Positions 24,991 to 33,805 of a stretch of 51,077 nucleotides of DNA are shown piece by piece; positions within the stretch are counted from its first letter, which is position 1, and every line of letters starts with the position of its first letter. A program made the translations under genes and the position numbers. Below the pieces are notes generated by a model. The model searched no databases. It saw only the letters and a list, made by a program, of their open reading frames with translations, and was not told where the DNA came from. The DNA comes from Tabrizicola sp. (GTDB taxonomy: Bacteria; Pseudomonadota; Alphaproteobacteria; Rhodobacterales; Rhodobacteraceae): contig JAEULQ010000013.1 of the NCBI GenBank assembly GCA_016792685.1, forward strand, positions 1-51,077. Reading direction: 5' to 3'.

Positions 24991-26166
24991 ATGGACTGGG
25001 ACGCGATCGTTCTTGGTGCCGGGGCTGCCGGCATGATGGCGGCCATCGAGGCCGGACGGCGCGGGCGCCGGGTGCTTGTCATCGATCACGCGAGGGCTGC
25101 GGGCGAAAAGATCCGTATCTCGGGCGGAGGACGGTGCAACTTTACCAATCTCCAGATCGCGCCAGAGCGTTTCCTGTCGCAGAACCCGCGGTTTGCCCTG
25201 TCGGCGCTGAAGCGATTCACGCAATGGGATTTCATTGCTCGGGTCGAGGCCGCAGGGATTTCCTGGCACGAAAAGACGCTGGGTCAGCTCTTTTGCGACG
25301 GATCCGCGACGCAGGTCGTGGGCATGCTTCTGCAGGACATGGAGCGGGCCCGTGTGACGCTGTGGCTTGAGACCTCGTTGGGTGAAGTGCGCCGCAGCGG
25401 GGCGGGCTTTCAGGTCGAAACCTCGCGCGGACCCCAGGCTGCGCGCTCGGTTGTGGTGGCGACGGGGGGCAAGTCGATCCCGAAAATGGGCGCCACCGGC
25501 TATGGTTACCGCGTTGCCGAGGCCTTTGGCCTGCCGATCGTCGAGACGCGCCCGGCCCTGGTGCCACTGACATTTGCCGAGCAGGAGCTTGGCTGGATGC
25601 GTCCACTTGCCGGGGTGTCGCTTCCCGGCAGGGTATCCTGTGGCCGCACAGGCTTTGAGGAGGCGCTCTTGTTCACCCATCGCGGGCTTTCTGGCCCTGC
25701 GGTGCTGCAGGTCTCGTCCTACTGGCGTGAGGGAGAGGCAATTGCACTTGATCTTCTGCCTGGACGCGATGCCGGGGCTTTGTTGCGCAAGGCAAAGTCC
25801 AGCCAGGGCCGGGCCGCGCTGCGCACAGTCATGGCGCAATGGCTGCCTGAACGACTGGCGCGCCATCTTGAGGATTTGCATGGCGTTACCGCGCCTATGG
25901 CCGAGTTGTCAGGGTCAGCACTCGATCGGGTAGCAGCGACACTGTCGGATTGGCGCCTCGTCCCGGTGGGCTCAGAGGGCTACCGTACCGCCGAGGTGAC
26001 GCTTGGGGGTGTAGATACACGGGCACTTGACGGCCGCACTATGGCAGCAACCGCCGTGCCGGGGCTTTACTTCATAGGTGAGGTTATGGACGTAACCGGT
26101 TGGCTGGGCGGATATAATTTCCAATGGGCCTGGTCGTCCGGCTGGGCGGCGGGCCAGGATATCTGA
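24991..26166 (+). CDS. BaiN/HI0933-family flavoprotein (NAD(P)/FAD-dependent oxidoreductase)
   Basis: 391 residues, the full family length. The N-terminus has GAGAAG (9-14) for FAD and the signature ISGGGRCNFTN (43-53). Later come VATGGKSIPKMGATG, LLFTHRGLSGPAVLQ and the C-terminal GEVMDVTGWLGGYNFQWAWS, all typical of the HI0933/YhiN/BaiN family. Some members reduce bile-acid enones; the role of most bacterial members is unknown. It stands alone on the plus strand and converges on the malate-CoA ligase genes. Confidence 0.92.
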   Translation: MDWDAIVLGAGAAGMMAAIEAGRRGRRVLVIDHARAAGEKIRISGGGRCNFTNLQIAPERFLSQNPRFALSALKRFTQWDFIARVEAAGISWHEKTLGQLFCDGSATQVVGMLLQDMERARVTLWLETSLGEVRRSGAGFQVETSRGPQAARSVVVATGGKSIPKMGATGYGYRVAEAFGLPIVETRPALVPLTFAEQELGWMRPLAGVSLPGRVSCGRTGFEEALLFTHRGLSGPAVLQVSSYWREGEAIALDLLPGRDAGALLRKAKSSQGRAALRTVMAQWLPERLARHLEDLHGVTAPMAELSGSALDRVAATLSDWRLVPVGSEGYRTAEVTLGGVDTRALDGRTMAATAVPGLYFIGEVMDVTGWLGGYNFQWAWSSGWAAGQDI

Positions 26167-26201
26167 GGAGGGCGGCCCGCGGCGCAGGCCACCGCTGGTT
26201 G

Positions 26202-27101
26202 TCACGCTGCCTTCCTTTGGCCCGCCAGCACCCGCGCCATCGTCTCACCCATGGCCGAGGGGTTCGGGGCCACCGTGATTCCGGCCGCAGTCAGGATTTC
26301 CACCTTCTCCTGCGCGCTTTCGCCAAAGGCGCTGATGATCGCCCCGGCATGGCCCATCTTGCGCCCCTTCGGCGCGGACAGACCCGCGATATAGGCCACG
26401 ACCGGCTTTTTCATGTGCTTGGCCGCCCAGGCTGCTGCCTCCGCCTCCTGTGGTCCGCCGATCTCGCCGATCAGCATCACAGCATCCGTTTCGCTATCCG
26501 CTTCAAAGAGTTGCAGGATGTCCTTGAAGCTGGATCCGTTGATCGGATCACCGCCGATGCCGACACTTGTCGACACGCCAATCCCCAGCGCCTTCATCTG
26601 GCTTGCCGCCTCATAGCCCAGGGTCCCCGAGCGACCGACGATCCCAACCCGGCCCGGCATGTAGATGTGCGGCGGCATGATGCCCATGAAACCCTTTCCG
26701 GGGCTGATGATCCCCGCGCAGTTCGGGCCGATCAGCCGCATCTTCCGCGCCTCCGGATAGCGCCGCAGATAGCGCTTCACCCGCATCATGTCCTGCGCGG
26801 GGATCCCATCTGTCACGCAAACCGCCGTCTTGATCCCCGCATCCGCCGCCTCCATGATCGCGTCAGCCGCAAAGGGCGGTGGCACGAAAAGAAGCGAAGC
26901 CTCCGCACCCACCTCCTCCGCCGCCTCGCGGACGGTGTTGAAGAGGGGCCGGTCGAGAAGACTCCCGCCCCCCTTGCCCGGCGTGACGCCGCCCACGACA
27001 TTGGTCCCGTGCTTGATCATGTCCGCCGCATGAAACTGGCCGATGCGGCCCGACATGCCCTGGACGATGACGCGGGTCTTTTCTGTGATCAGAATGGCCA
27101 T
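26202..27101 (-). CDS. mtkB: Malate-CoA ligase beta subunit / succinyl-CoA synthetase alpha-like
   Basis: 299 residues resembling SucD: CoA-binding Rossmann domain (KTRVIVQGMSGRIGQFHA), GVTPGKGG, GPNCAGIISPGK, and the active-site GHAGAIISAFG with the phosphorylated His. Together with the upstream subunit it would form an acyl-CoA ligase driven by ATP. Because the same operon encodes malyl-CoA lyase and serine-glyoxylate aminotransferase, malate thiokinase (MtkB) is more likely than the TCA-cycle succinate enzyme. It has AGGAGG upstream and starts 10 bp after mtkA. Confidence 0.82.
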   Translation of the reverse strand: MAILITEKTRVIVQGMSGRIGQFHAADMIKHGTNVVGGVTPGKGGGSLLDRPLFNTVREAAEEVGAEASLLFVPPPFAADAIMEAADAGIKTAVCVTDGIPAQDMMRVKRYLRRYPEARKMRLIGPNCAGIISPGKGFMGIMPPHIYMPGRVGIVGRSGTLGYEAASQMKALGIGVSTSVGIGGDPINGSSFKDILQLFEADSETDAVMLIGEIGGPQEAEAAAWAAKHMKKPVVAYIAGLSAPKGRKMGHAGAIISAFGESAQEKVEILTAAGITVAPNPSAMGETMARVLAGQRKAA

Positions 27102-27111
27102 TGTACCCTCC

Positions 27112-28284
27112 TCAGGCAGCCAGTTTCGGACGCGCGGCGACGGCCTTGTCGGCAGCCTCGGCCAGCGTGTCGGCAGTGATCAAGGGCAGGCCGGATCCGT
27201 TCAGGATCGCCTTGCCCTCTTCGACATTGGTCCCGGCCAGGCGCACGACGACCGGGATCGTCATCCCCACTTCGCGGTAGGCCTTGACCACACCTTCGGC
27301 CACCCAGTCGCAGCGGTTGATGCCCGCGAAGATATTGACAAGAATGACACTTACGTTCGGATCGGCCAGCACCGTGCGGAAAGCCCGGACCACGCGTTCG
27401 GGACTCGCCCCCCCGCCGATATCCAGGAAATTCGCGGGCTCCCCGCCCGCAAGCTGGATCATGTCCATCGTCGCCATCGCGAGGCCCGCACCGTTGATGA
27501 TGCAGCCGATATCGCCCGTGAGGCCGACATAGGCGAGCCCGTGGTCCCCGGCGGTGGATTCCCGCGGGTCTTCCTGGCTCCGGTCGCGCAGCTCGCCGAT
27601 CTCGGGACGACGGAAGAGCGCATTGGTGTCGAAGCTCATCTTGGCGTCGAGCGCGATCAGATCGCCCGAGCCGGTGATGACCAAGGGGTTGATCTCGACC
27701 ATCATCGCGTCAAGGTCGCGGTAGGCGCGATAGCAAGCCTGCAGGATCGTCACCATCTGGGTGATCTGCGTGCCGGTGAGGCCGAGACCAAAGGCCAGTT
27801 CGCGCGCCTGGAATTCAACCAGCCCTGCTGCCGGGTCGATGGTCATCCGCCGCAGGCTCGTCGGGTCGGTTTCCGCCAGATCCTCGATCTCCATCCCGCC
27901 ATGGGCCGAGGCCACGATCATGATCCGCTCCGACTTCCGGTCGAGGACGAAGCCGAGGTAAAGCTCCTTGGCGATGTCGCAGGCGGGCTCCACCCAAAGC
28001 CGGTAGACGCCCTTGCCGTTCGCATCGGTCTGCTTGGTCACCAGCTGGCGACCGAAGAGGGAACCCGCATAGTCCTGCACCTCCTCGACCGACCGGCAGA
28101 GCTTCACACCCCCCGCCGCGCCCCGGCCCCCGGCATGGACCTGGGCCTTCACGACCCAGGCATGGCCACCTAGCTCTCGCGCCCGGTAGGCCGCCTGTTC
28201 CGGTGACCAGGCAAGGCCGCCTTTCGGCACCGGCACGCCGAAACGCGCCAGAATGTCCTTGGCCTGATATTCGTGGATATCCAT
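27112..28284 (-). CDS. mtkA: Malate-CoA ligase alpha subunit / succinyl-CoA synthetase beta-like
   Basis: 390 residues from ATG 28284 (GGAGGAA upstream; the frame runs open further upstream but loses similarity). [20 protein letters not shown] is the classic SucC/MtkA start, an ATP-grasp domain follows ([20 protein letters not shown]), and the C-terminal CoA-ligase domain has [20 protein letters not shown] and FLDIGGGA. It converts malate, ATP and CoA to malyl-CoA, the step before malyl-CoA lyase in the serine cycle. The product assignment depends on the neighbours, since succinate-CoA ligase has the same architecture. Confidence 0.82.
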   Translation of the reverse strand: MDIHEYQAKDILARFGVPVPKGGLAWSPEQAAYRARELGGHAWVVKAQVHAGGRGAAGGVKLCRSVEEVQDYAGSLFGRQLVTKQTDANGKGVYRLWVEPACDIAKELYLGFVLDRKSERIMIVASAHGGMEIEDLAETDPTSLRRMTIDPAAGLVEFQARELAFGLGLTGTQITQMVTILQACYRAYRDLDAMMVEINPLVITGSGDLIALDAKMSFDTNALFRRPEIGELRDRSQEDPRESTAGDHGLAYVGLTGDIGCIINGAGLAMATMDMIQLAGGEPANFLDIGGGASPERVVRAFRTVLADPNVSVILVNIFAGINRCDWVAEGVVKAYREVGMTIPVVVRLAGTNVEEGKAILNGSGLPLITADTLAEAADKAVAARPKLAA

Positions 28285-28306
28285 GAGCTTCCTCCCGTAA
28301 CCTTCT

Positions 28307-28334
28307 GTAAGGCGGGCAATATTGCCCACCTTAC
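28307..28334 (-). promoter_or_regulatory. Intercistronic hairpin between mclA and mtkA
   Basis: A 28-bp near-perfect inverted repeat: GTAAGG, one unpaired base, GGGCAAT, then ATTGCCC, one unpaired base, CCTTAC. It begins 4 bp after the mclA stop and lies upstream of the mtkA ribosome-binding site. No T-run follows. It could set differential levels of the upstream aminotransferase/lyase pair and the ligase pair, or be an RNase processing site. Confidence 0.6.
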
Positions 28335-28337
28335 GTT

Positions 28338-29276
28338 TCAAGCGGCCGCGATCGCCTCGGCAATCACCAGCACGTTCTTCGCCATTCGCTCGCTGGCTGC
28401 GTCGATCATCTTGCCGTCCAGGCTCGCCGCCCCCTTGCCCTGGGCCTCGGCCGCCTTCAGCTCCTCGATGATCCGCCGCGCCTTGGTCACCTCGGCATCG
28501 GTCGGCGAGAAGACCTCGTTGGCCAGCGCCACCTGGCTGGGGTGGATCGCCCATTTCCCCTCGCAACCCAAAGCCGCCGCGCGCCGGGCGCCCGCCTTGT
28601 AGCCCTCGGGGTCCGAGAAATCGCCGAACGGCCCGTCGATGGGACGCAGGCCATAGGCCCGGCAGGCCGTGACCATCCGCGCAATCGCCGCATGCCACTG
28701 GTCGCCCGGATAGGCGGGGTTCAGGCCGCCGATATTCGTGGTCCGCGCCCGCATCGAGGCCGCGAAATCCGCCACGCCGAAATGCAGGGCCTCCAATCGC
28801 CCGCCGAACTGGGCGATCGCCTCGACATTGGCCATGCCAAGTGCCGTCTCGATCAGCGCCTCCAGCCCGACCCGGGTCTGGAACCCCTTGGCCATCTCGA
28901 TCTGGTTCACCATGGCCTCGACCATGTAAAGGTCACCCGGCACGCCCACTTTCGGCACCAGAAGCGTGTGGACCTTGTCGCCCGCCTGCTCCATCACATC
29001 GACCACGTCGCGGTACATGTAATGCGTATCAAGCCCGTTGATCCGGACCGAGACGGTCTTGCCCTTCGCTGCCCAGTCGATGTCATTCAGCGCCTGGATG
29101 CAGTTCCTGCGGGCCTGCTCCTTCTCCGGCGGCGCCACCGCGTCCTCCAGATCCAGGAAGATGTAATCGGCCGCGCTGGAGGCCGCCTTGTCGATCATCA
29201 CCGGGTTCGAGGCCGGGACCGCAAGCTCAGACCGCTGCAGGCGCTGTTTCTTCAAAGGGTGTAGGGTGTGGCTCAT
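28338..29276 (-). CDS. mclA: Malyl-CoA lyase (HpcH/CitE family)
   Basis: 312 residues of the CitE-like fold. Metal-binding and catalytic blocks are seen: [63 protein letters not shown] and [14 protein letters not shown]. It cleaves malyl-CoA to glyoxylate and acetyl-CoA (and can act on beta-methylmalyl-CoA). In the serine cycle this supplies glyoxylate for the aminotransferase encoded 3 bp upstream. The overall sequence fits MclA/Mcl1 of Rhodobacter and methylotrophs. Confidence 0.9.
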   Translation of the reverse strand: MSHTLHPLKKQRLQRSELAVPASNPVMIDKAASSAADYIFLDLEDAVAPPEKEQARRNCIQALNDIDWAAKGKTVSVRINGLDTHYMYRDVVDVMEQAGDKVHTLLVPKVGVPGDLYMVEAMVNQIEMAKGFQTRVGLEALIETALGMANVEAIAQFGGRLEALHFGVADFAASMRARTTNIGGLNPAYPGDQWHAAIARMVTACRAYGLRPIDGPFGDFSDPEGYKAGARRAAALGCEGKWAIHPSQVALANEVFSPTDAEVTKARRIIEELKAAEAQGKGAASLDGKMIDAASERMAKNVLVIAEAIAAA

Positions 29277-29279
29277 GTC

Positions 29280-30479
29280 TTACTCCGCTGCCAGCGCCAC
29301 GGCCGGGGCCGCGACGTCATAGATTTCCTGCGCCGCTGCCACGCCCGAGCCGAAGGCGATCTTCGCCCCCGCCGCGCTCAGCGACAGTTCCGCCAGGCCT
29401 AGCGCCGTCAGGCACATGCCTTCGTTCAGATCGCCCAGATGCCCGATGCGGAACACCTTGCCTGCCAGTTGCGACAGGCCGGTCCCGAACGAGATGTTGA
29501 AGCGTTCCAGCCCGATCCGGATCACGTCGCGCGCATCCACACCCTCGGGCGTCCGGATCGCCGTGACCGTGTCCGAGGCAAGCGAGGGGTGTTCGGCGCA
29601 GATTTCCAGTCCCCAGGCCGCAACCCCAGCACGGACCCCTGCGGCAAGCCGGGCGTGGCGGGCGTGGACATTGGCCAGCCCCTCGGTGTGCAACCGGTCC
29701 AGCGCCGCTCGCAGCCCGTGCAGAAGCGGCGTCGGCGGGGTGGCGGGGAAGTAGCCAGTCTGGGCAGTAACCGCATAGTCGGCGAAGGAAAAATAGCTCC
29801 GCCGCATCGTGTTGGTCGCGGCCGCCCGCATCGCCTTGGGGCTGACCGCCAGGATCCCGAGGCCGGCCGGGGCCATCAGGCCCTTCTGGCTGCCGGTGAC
29901 CGCCAGATCGACACCCCAATCGTCCATCCGGAACGGGATCGACCCGATCGACGACACCCCATCGACGAAGAGGAGCGCGTCATGGAAGCTTGCATCCAGT
30001 GCCTCCCGTACCCCTTTCACATCCGAGGTCACCCCGGTCGCGGTCTCGTTGTGGGTGACGAAGACCGCCTTGATCTTGCCCTCGCGGTCCGCTGCCAGTC
30101 GCCGGGCGAATTCACTGACGGGCGCCCCCGCGCCCCAGGCGACATCGACGATCTCGACATCCAGCCCAAGGTCCGCGGCCATCTTCGCCCAGAGGGTGGA
30201 AAACTGACCGTGTCGTGCCATCAGCACCCGGTCGCCCGGGTTCAGCGTGTTGACGATGGCCGCCTCCCATGCGCCGGTGCCCGAGCCGGGGAAGAGCATC
30301 ACTGTCGCGTCCGCAGTGGCAAAGAGCGGCTTCAGGTCGCGCAGGATCGACAGGACAAAGGCGCCGAATTCCGGGCCGCGCTGGTCCTGCTGGGCGACGT
30401 TCATCGCCATCCGGACCTGTTCAGGCACATTGGTCGGGCCGGGAATGTAGAGATGGTTCAAACCGGGTCTGAAAGGCAT
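29280..30479 (-). CDS. sgaA: Serine-glyoxylate aminotransferase
   Basis: 399 residues, class V PLP aminotransferase. The N-terminus NHLYIPGPTNVPEQVRMAMN is typical of serine/alanine-glyoxylate aminotransferases; VDGVSSIGSIPF and Lys199 in VTGSQKGLM form the PLP site. It moves the amino group of serine to glyoxylate, giving hydroxypyruvate and glycine. First gene of a four-gene minus-strand operon (sgaA, mclA, mtkA, mtkB) that is the glyoxylate-regenerating half of the serine cycle. Divergent from an ScfR/RamB-type regulator. Confidence 0.93.
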   Translation of the reverse strand: MPFRPGLNHLYIPGPTNVPEQVRMAMNVAQQDQRGPEFGAFVLSILRDLKPLFATADATVMLFPGSGTGAWEAAIVNTLNPGDRVLMARHGQFSTLWAKMAADLGLDVEIVDVAWGAGAPVSEFARRLAADREGKIKAVFVTHNETATGVTSDVKGVREALDASFHDALLFVDGVSSIGSIPFRMDDWGVDLAVTGSQKGLMAPAGLGILAVSPKAMRAAATNTMRRSYFSFADYAVTAQTGYFPATPPTPLLHGLRAALDRLHTEGLANVHARHARLAAGVRAGVAAWGLEICAEHPSLASDTVTAIRTPEGVDARDVIRIGLERFNISFGTGLSQLAGKVFRIGHLGDLNEGMCLTALGLAELSLSAAGAKIAFGSGVAAAQEIYDVAAPAVALAAE

Positions 30480-30621
30480 GGGCTCCTCCTCTTCGGGCGA
30501 CCATGCGGTGTGAGACGGGCCACGGCAAATCGTCTCGGGTTTCGCTGTGACTGCATTAATTTACAGATCGTGAATCTTGTAATAATGTAAACATGACATA
30601 GCAGATTATGTGTACAACGGC
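30480..30621. promoter_or_regulatory. Divergent operator region, serine-cycle operon / ScfR-type regulator
   Basis: 142 bp with a distinctly AT-rich core at 30555-30605. It contains TTTACA (30560-30565) facing TTGTAA (30578-30583) and TGTAAA (30586-30591), an inverted plus direct arrangement that is a natural operator candidate for the divergent regulator. The TTTGCAAA half-site reported for related PccR-type regulators is not present. Confidence 0.5.
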
Positions 30622-32016
30622 ATGCAGAAGACCTTCATTGGCCCCCAGCTCCGCCGCCTTCGGCAAGAGCGTGGCGAGACCCAGGCGAGCCTTGCCAAGG
30701 CGCTCGGCATCTCAGCTTCCTACGTCAACTTACTGGAAAACAACGAAAGATCGGTTTCGGTCCAAGTTCTCCTGAAACTGATGGAAGCCTACGGCGTCGA
30801 TTGGCGCGACCTGGCGGATGACACGGTGGGCTCGATGCTCTCCGACCTCCGCGCCAGTTTGCAGGACCCGATCTTTACAGGCCACCGCCCCGACCTGACC
30901 CAATTGCGTGGCGCGCTGGCCCATGCCCCCGATCTGGCCGCCGCGTTTCTGCGCCTGCATCGTGCCTATGGCGCAGCGCTGGACCGGCTTTCGGCCCTCT
31001 CGCAGGACAGCCCCGATCCCGCCGCCTCGCCCGAGGCGGGGGTCCACAGCTTCTTCCGCCGCAACCGCAACCATTTCCGCGAGCTGGAACTGGCCGCCGA
31101 AGGCTTCTGGGACGGGCTCCGCCCTGAACGGGATGACATCTATGCCGCGCTCAAGGCCCGGCTCCGCGACCGGATGGGGATCGCTGTCCGCCTCACCCGG
31201 GTCGAGGACATGCCGGGGGCGCTTCGGACCTATGACGAACACCGCCGCGAGATCCGGTTGTCCGAGGCGCTTGATCACACCAACCGCTGCTTCCAGCTTG
31301 CCCATATGTGCGCGCTTCTCGCCTGGCGTGGGTTGTTGGACAGCCTGGTCCAGCGTTCAGGCCTGGAGGACCCGCCAACCGCCTCGCGCCTGCGGGTGGA
31401 ATTGGCGAACTACTTCGCCGCAGCAATCCTGATGCCCTACGACGCGTTCCTCGCCGAAGCGCGGGCCACGAAATACGACTTCGACCTGATGGCCACCCGC
31501 TTCGGCGTGAGCTTCGAGCAGGCCTGCCACCGCGCAACCACGCTTCAGCGCGAAGGCGGGCTGGGCGTTCCGTTCTTCTTCCTGCGCATCGACAAGGGCG
31601 GCAACGTCACCAAGCGCTTCAACGCGACCGAATTTCCGCTTGCCGAATTCGGCGGCGCCTGCCCCCGTCTGGACGTCCATACGAGCTTCCGCACCCCCGG
31701 CCGCATCGTCCCGCAGTTTGTCGAGATGCCGGACGGCAGCCGATATTTCGTGGTCTCGCGGACCGTGGACCGGCCAAGCTGGTTTCGCCATGCGCAAGAC
31801 AACCGGCTCGCGGTCGCGATGGGCTGCGCCATCGAATTTGCCCCGCAGATCGGCTATGCCGAGGGGCTTTCGGTGACCACTGCGCAGATTACACCCATCG
31901 GCATCAACTGCCGCATCTGCCCGCGCAGCGGCTGTGACCAACGCGCGCATCAGGCGGTGATCGATACCCGGCCCGTGGACGAACTTCGCCGGGGCGCGAC
32001 GCGTTTCGACGGTTGA
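30622..32016 (+). CDS. ScfR/RamB-type transcriptional regulator (XRE HTH + ImmA-like + C-terminal Cys domain)
   Basis: 464 residues from ATG 30622; a GTG at 30610 is an alternative. The N-terminal XRE helix-turn-helix (RRLRQERGETQASLAKALGI, then SASYVNLLENNERSVS) is followed by a long IrrE/ImmA-like part (ELANYFAAAILMPYDAFLAEA) and a C-terminal domain with clustered Cys (INCRICPRSGCDQRAHQ). This layout is that of short-chain fatty acyl-CoA regulators (RamB, PccR, MccR), which sense acyl-CoAs and control acetate, propionate and glyoxylate genes. Divergent from the serine-cycle operon, so it probably governs it in response to an acyl-CoA such as acetyl- or malyl-CoA (inference). Confidence 0.9.
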   Translation: MQKTFIGPQLRRLRQERGETQASLAKALGISASYVNLLENNERSVSVQVLLKLMEAYGVDWRDLADDTVGSMLSDLRASLQDPIFTGHRPDLTQLRGALAHAPDLAAAFLRLHRAYGAALDRLSALSQDSPDPAASPEAGVHSFFRRNRNHFRELELAAEGFWDGLRPERDDIYAALKARLRDRMGIAVRLTRVEDMPGALRTYDEHRREIRLSEALDHTNRCFQLAHMCALLAWRGLLDSLVQRSGLEDPPTASRLRVELANYFAAAILMPYDAFLAEARATKYDFDLMATRFGVSFEQACHRATTLQREGGLGVPFFFLRIDKGGNVTKRFNATEFPLAEFGGACPRLDVHTSFRTPGRIVPQFVEMPDGSRYFVVSRTVDRPSWFRHAQDNRLAVAMGCAIEFAPQIGYAEGLSVTTAQITPIGINCRICPRSGCDQRAHQAVIDTRPVDELRRGATRFDG

Positions 32017-32036
32017 TCTCGCGGCTTCGCGTCTGG

Positions 32037-32540
32037 CTAGATCGGTGCGAGCCGATGAAAGCGGCTTTGCTCATAGACCAGCGGGGCAGGGGCCTCGACC
32101 TCCGCCCCTACACGAATGTGGGTGATCTGCCCGATGACCACCTGATGCGTGCCCGCGATCAGGCTTTCGCTGACCGTGCAGGAGAGGCTGACCACCGCGC
32201 CCTGCAGAACCGGCAGGCCGTGCTCGTCCTCCCGCCAGTCTCCTACCTTGAACTTGGCCTCGCCAGACGCGCCGCCAACCCCGGCAAAACAAAGCGCGAT
32301 GTCGCCGCCATCGCCCGGCAACAGGTTGACGACGAAGCGGCCGGTCTGGGCCACGGCCGCGCAGGTGCCGGTCTTGCGGTTGAGGCAGACGAGAAGGCTT
32401 GGCGGATCGGCGGTGACAGAAGCCACCGCCGTCGCCGTGATCCCGCGCCGTTCGCCTTCCGGCGTCAGGCTGGTCACGATGGTCACCGCGCCGGGAAACC
32501 GGGCCATGGCCTGGCGGAACCCGGCGGGATCAACGGGCAT
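32037..32540 (-). CDS. Flavin reductase, StyB-like component of a two-component monooxygenase
   Basis: 167 residues from ATG 32540 (GTG at 32546 is possible). FRQAMARFPGAVTIVTSLTP, GITATAVASVTADPPSLLVC and FVVNLL are hallmark blocks of the flavin reductase (FMN-binding split barrel) family. It reduces free flavin with NAD(P)H and supplies FADH2 to the partner monooxygenase. Its gene follows the StyA-like gene with 7 bp between stop and start. Last gene of the SDR-monooxygenase-reductase operon. Confidence 0.93.
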   Translation of the reverse strand: MPVDPAGFRQAMARFPGAVTIVTSLTPEGERRGITATAVASVTADPPSLLVCLNRKTGTCAAVAQTGRFVVNLLPGDGGDIALCFAGVGGASGEAKFKVGDWREDEHGLPVLQGAVVSLSCTVSESLIAGTHQVVIGQITHIRVGAEVEAPAPLVYEQSRFHRLAPI

Positions 32541-32547
32541 CGTCACT

Positions 32548-33780
32548 TCAGGCCGCCTTCAGCTCGGACAGATAGCTTGCCGCGGCATTGGGATCGGCAA
32601 ACCACGGGAAGAAGTCGCGTGGATCATCGAAGCCGTTGGCCATCCGATGCGCGAGCTTTGGCAGCACGCAGGCGTTGCCCATGATGTCCAGAATGAAGGG
32701 CGGCGGTGGCAGCAAAAGCATGTTGGTCCATTGCACAACCCAGCGCGCATAATCCCAGAACTCGTTGAAGGTGCCCTGCATCCAAGCCTCGTCAAAGGGC
32801 CGGTTGCCCTGGTCAAGGATGCGACGCAGATAGACCGCTGCCGCCTTGGAGGCGTTGTTCGACCCCTGCCCGGTGATCGGGTCGTTCAGACAGACCGCAT
32901 CGCCCAGACCCAGCACTTTTCGCCCCGAAGGCAGGGTCGCCACCGGGTGCCGGATCGTGGGGGCAAAGCGGCCCGCGAGGATCCCGTTGTCGTCCGTCAG
33001 CTGACAATTCTTCGACCGCTCGTATTCCCAGGGCAGGAAGGTCTTGAGGATCCACAGCGATTTCTCCAGGTGCTGCGCGGGGGTCTTCACCTCGCCCCAG
33101 CAATCCATCGGCCCGCCGGGGATGCCCTCGAAGACCATGATCTCGCAAGGACCGGTCGTGGTCAGCGCCGGGAAGACGAAATATTCGCCCACACCGGGGA
33201 TCAGGTTGAACTCCACCGCGGAATGCGGCTGGCGCGGGGTCATCCCGGTGACATAGGTCAACGCAAGGGCCCGCATCGGTTTGTCATAGGCCGACTTCTC
33301 CGCATCGCGCGCAAACATCGCCCCAACCTCGCCCTTGCCCGAGGCGACGATCACCAGATCGTCCTCGGCGGCATAGCTCTCGATCTCGGCAATCCCGGCA
33401 TCGGCGATCACAAGCTCGCCGCCCAGACGCTGGAACTCCTCCAGCCAGCGCGGCATCTTTACCCGCTGATCGACCGCATAGCCGTTGCGCTCAAGCTTTC
33501 CGGTCCAGTCGATCACCTTTGTCCCCGAACCGTCCGGGTTCGGGACGATGAAGTTGATCCCCTGGACCGGCGGGCAGCTCTCTGACCAGTAGTCGATCCC
33601 GAGGTCGCGTTCGTGCTGGACCGCATTGGCGAACATGCATTGCGAGGACAGGACCCGCCCGGCCGCGATCTCTGCCCCCGTCCGGTTCTGGACCACCCGG
33701 ACTTGATGCCCCGCCTTCCGAAGGCCGATCGCAACCATCAGGCCCGACTGGCCACCGCCAACTATGGTGAATTTCCGCAT
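32548..33780 (-). CDS. StyA-like FAD-dependent monooxygenase (styrene/indole monooxygenase family)
   Basis: 410 residues. FAD-binding GGGQSG at 8-13 and the second FAD block GLGDAVCLNDPITGQGSNNA at 291-310 align with StyA of Pseudomonas; DLVIVASGKGEVG (141-153) and ALALTYVTGM match the same family. StyA-type enzymes use diffusible FADH2 to epoxidise styrene or oxidise indole at the 2,3 bond. The partner reductase gene directly follows. Clustering with a kynureninase-like/isatin-hydrolase-like fusion and an AndR-like regulator points to indole or an indole derivative rather than styrene; no styrene oxide isomerase is present. Substrate is inference. Confidence 0.88.
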   Translation of the reverse strand: MRKFTIVGGGQSGLMVAIGLRKAGHQVRVVQNRTGAEIAAGRVLSSQCMFANAVQHERDLGIDYWSESCPPVQGINFIVPNPDGSGTKVIDWTGKLERNGYAVDQRVKMPRWLEEFQRLGGELVIADAGIAEIESYAAEDDLVIVASGKGEVGAMFARDAEKSAYDKPMRALALTYVTGMTPRQPHSAVEFNLIPGVGEYFVFPALTTTGPCEIMVFEGIPGGPMDCWGEVKTPAQHLEKSLWILKTFLPWEYERSKNCQLTDDNGILAGRFAPTIRHPVATLPSGRKVLGLGDAVCLNDPITGQGSNNASKAAAVYLRRILDQGNRPFDEAWMQGTFNEFWDYARWVVQWTNMLLLPPPPFILDIMGNACVLPKLAHRMANGFDDPRDFFPWFADPNAAASYLSELKAA

Positions 33781-33805
33781 CGCTCAACTCCCTGATTTCT
33801 TGTGA

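Noticed and set aside
26202-28284. Ordinary succinyl-CoA synthetase sucCD
   Set aside because: The architecture fits, but the operon partners are malyl-CoA lyase and serine-glyoxylate aminotransferase and no TCA-cycle genes adjoin, so malate-CoA ligase is preferred; this remains inference.
32548-33780. Styrene degradation locus
   Set aside because: StyA/StyB-like genes are present, but there is no styrene oxide isomerase, phenylacetaldehyde dehydrogenase or StySR two-component system beside them.
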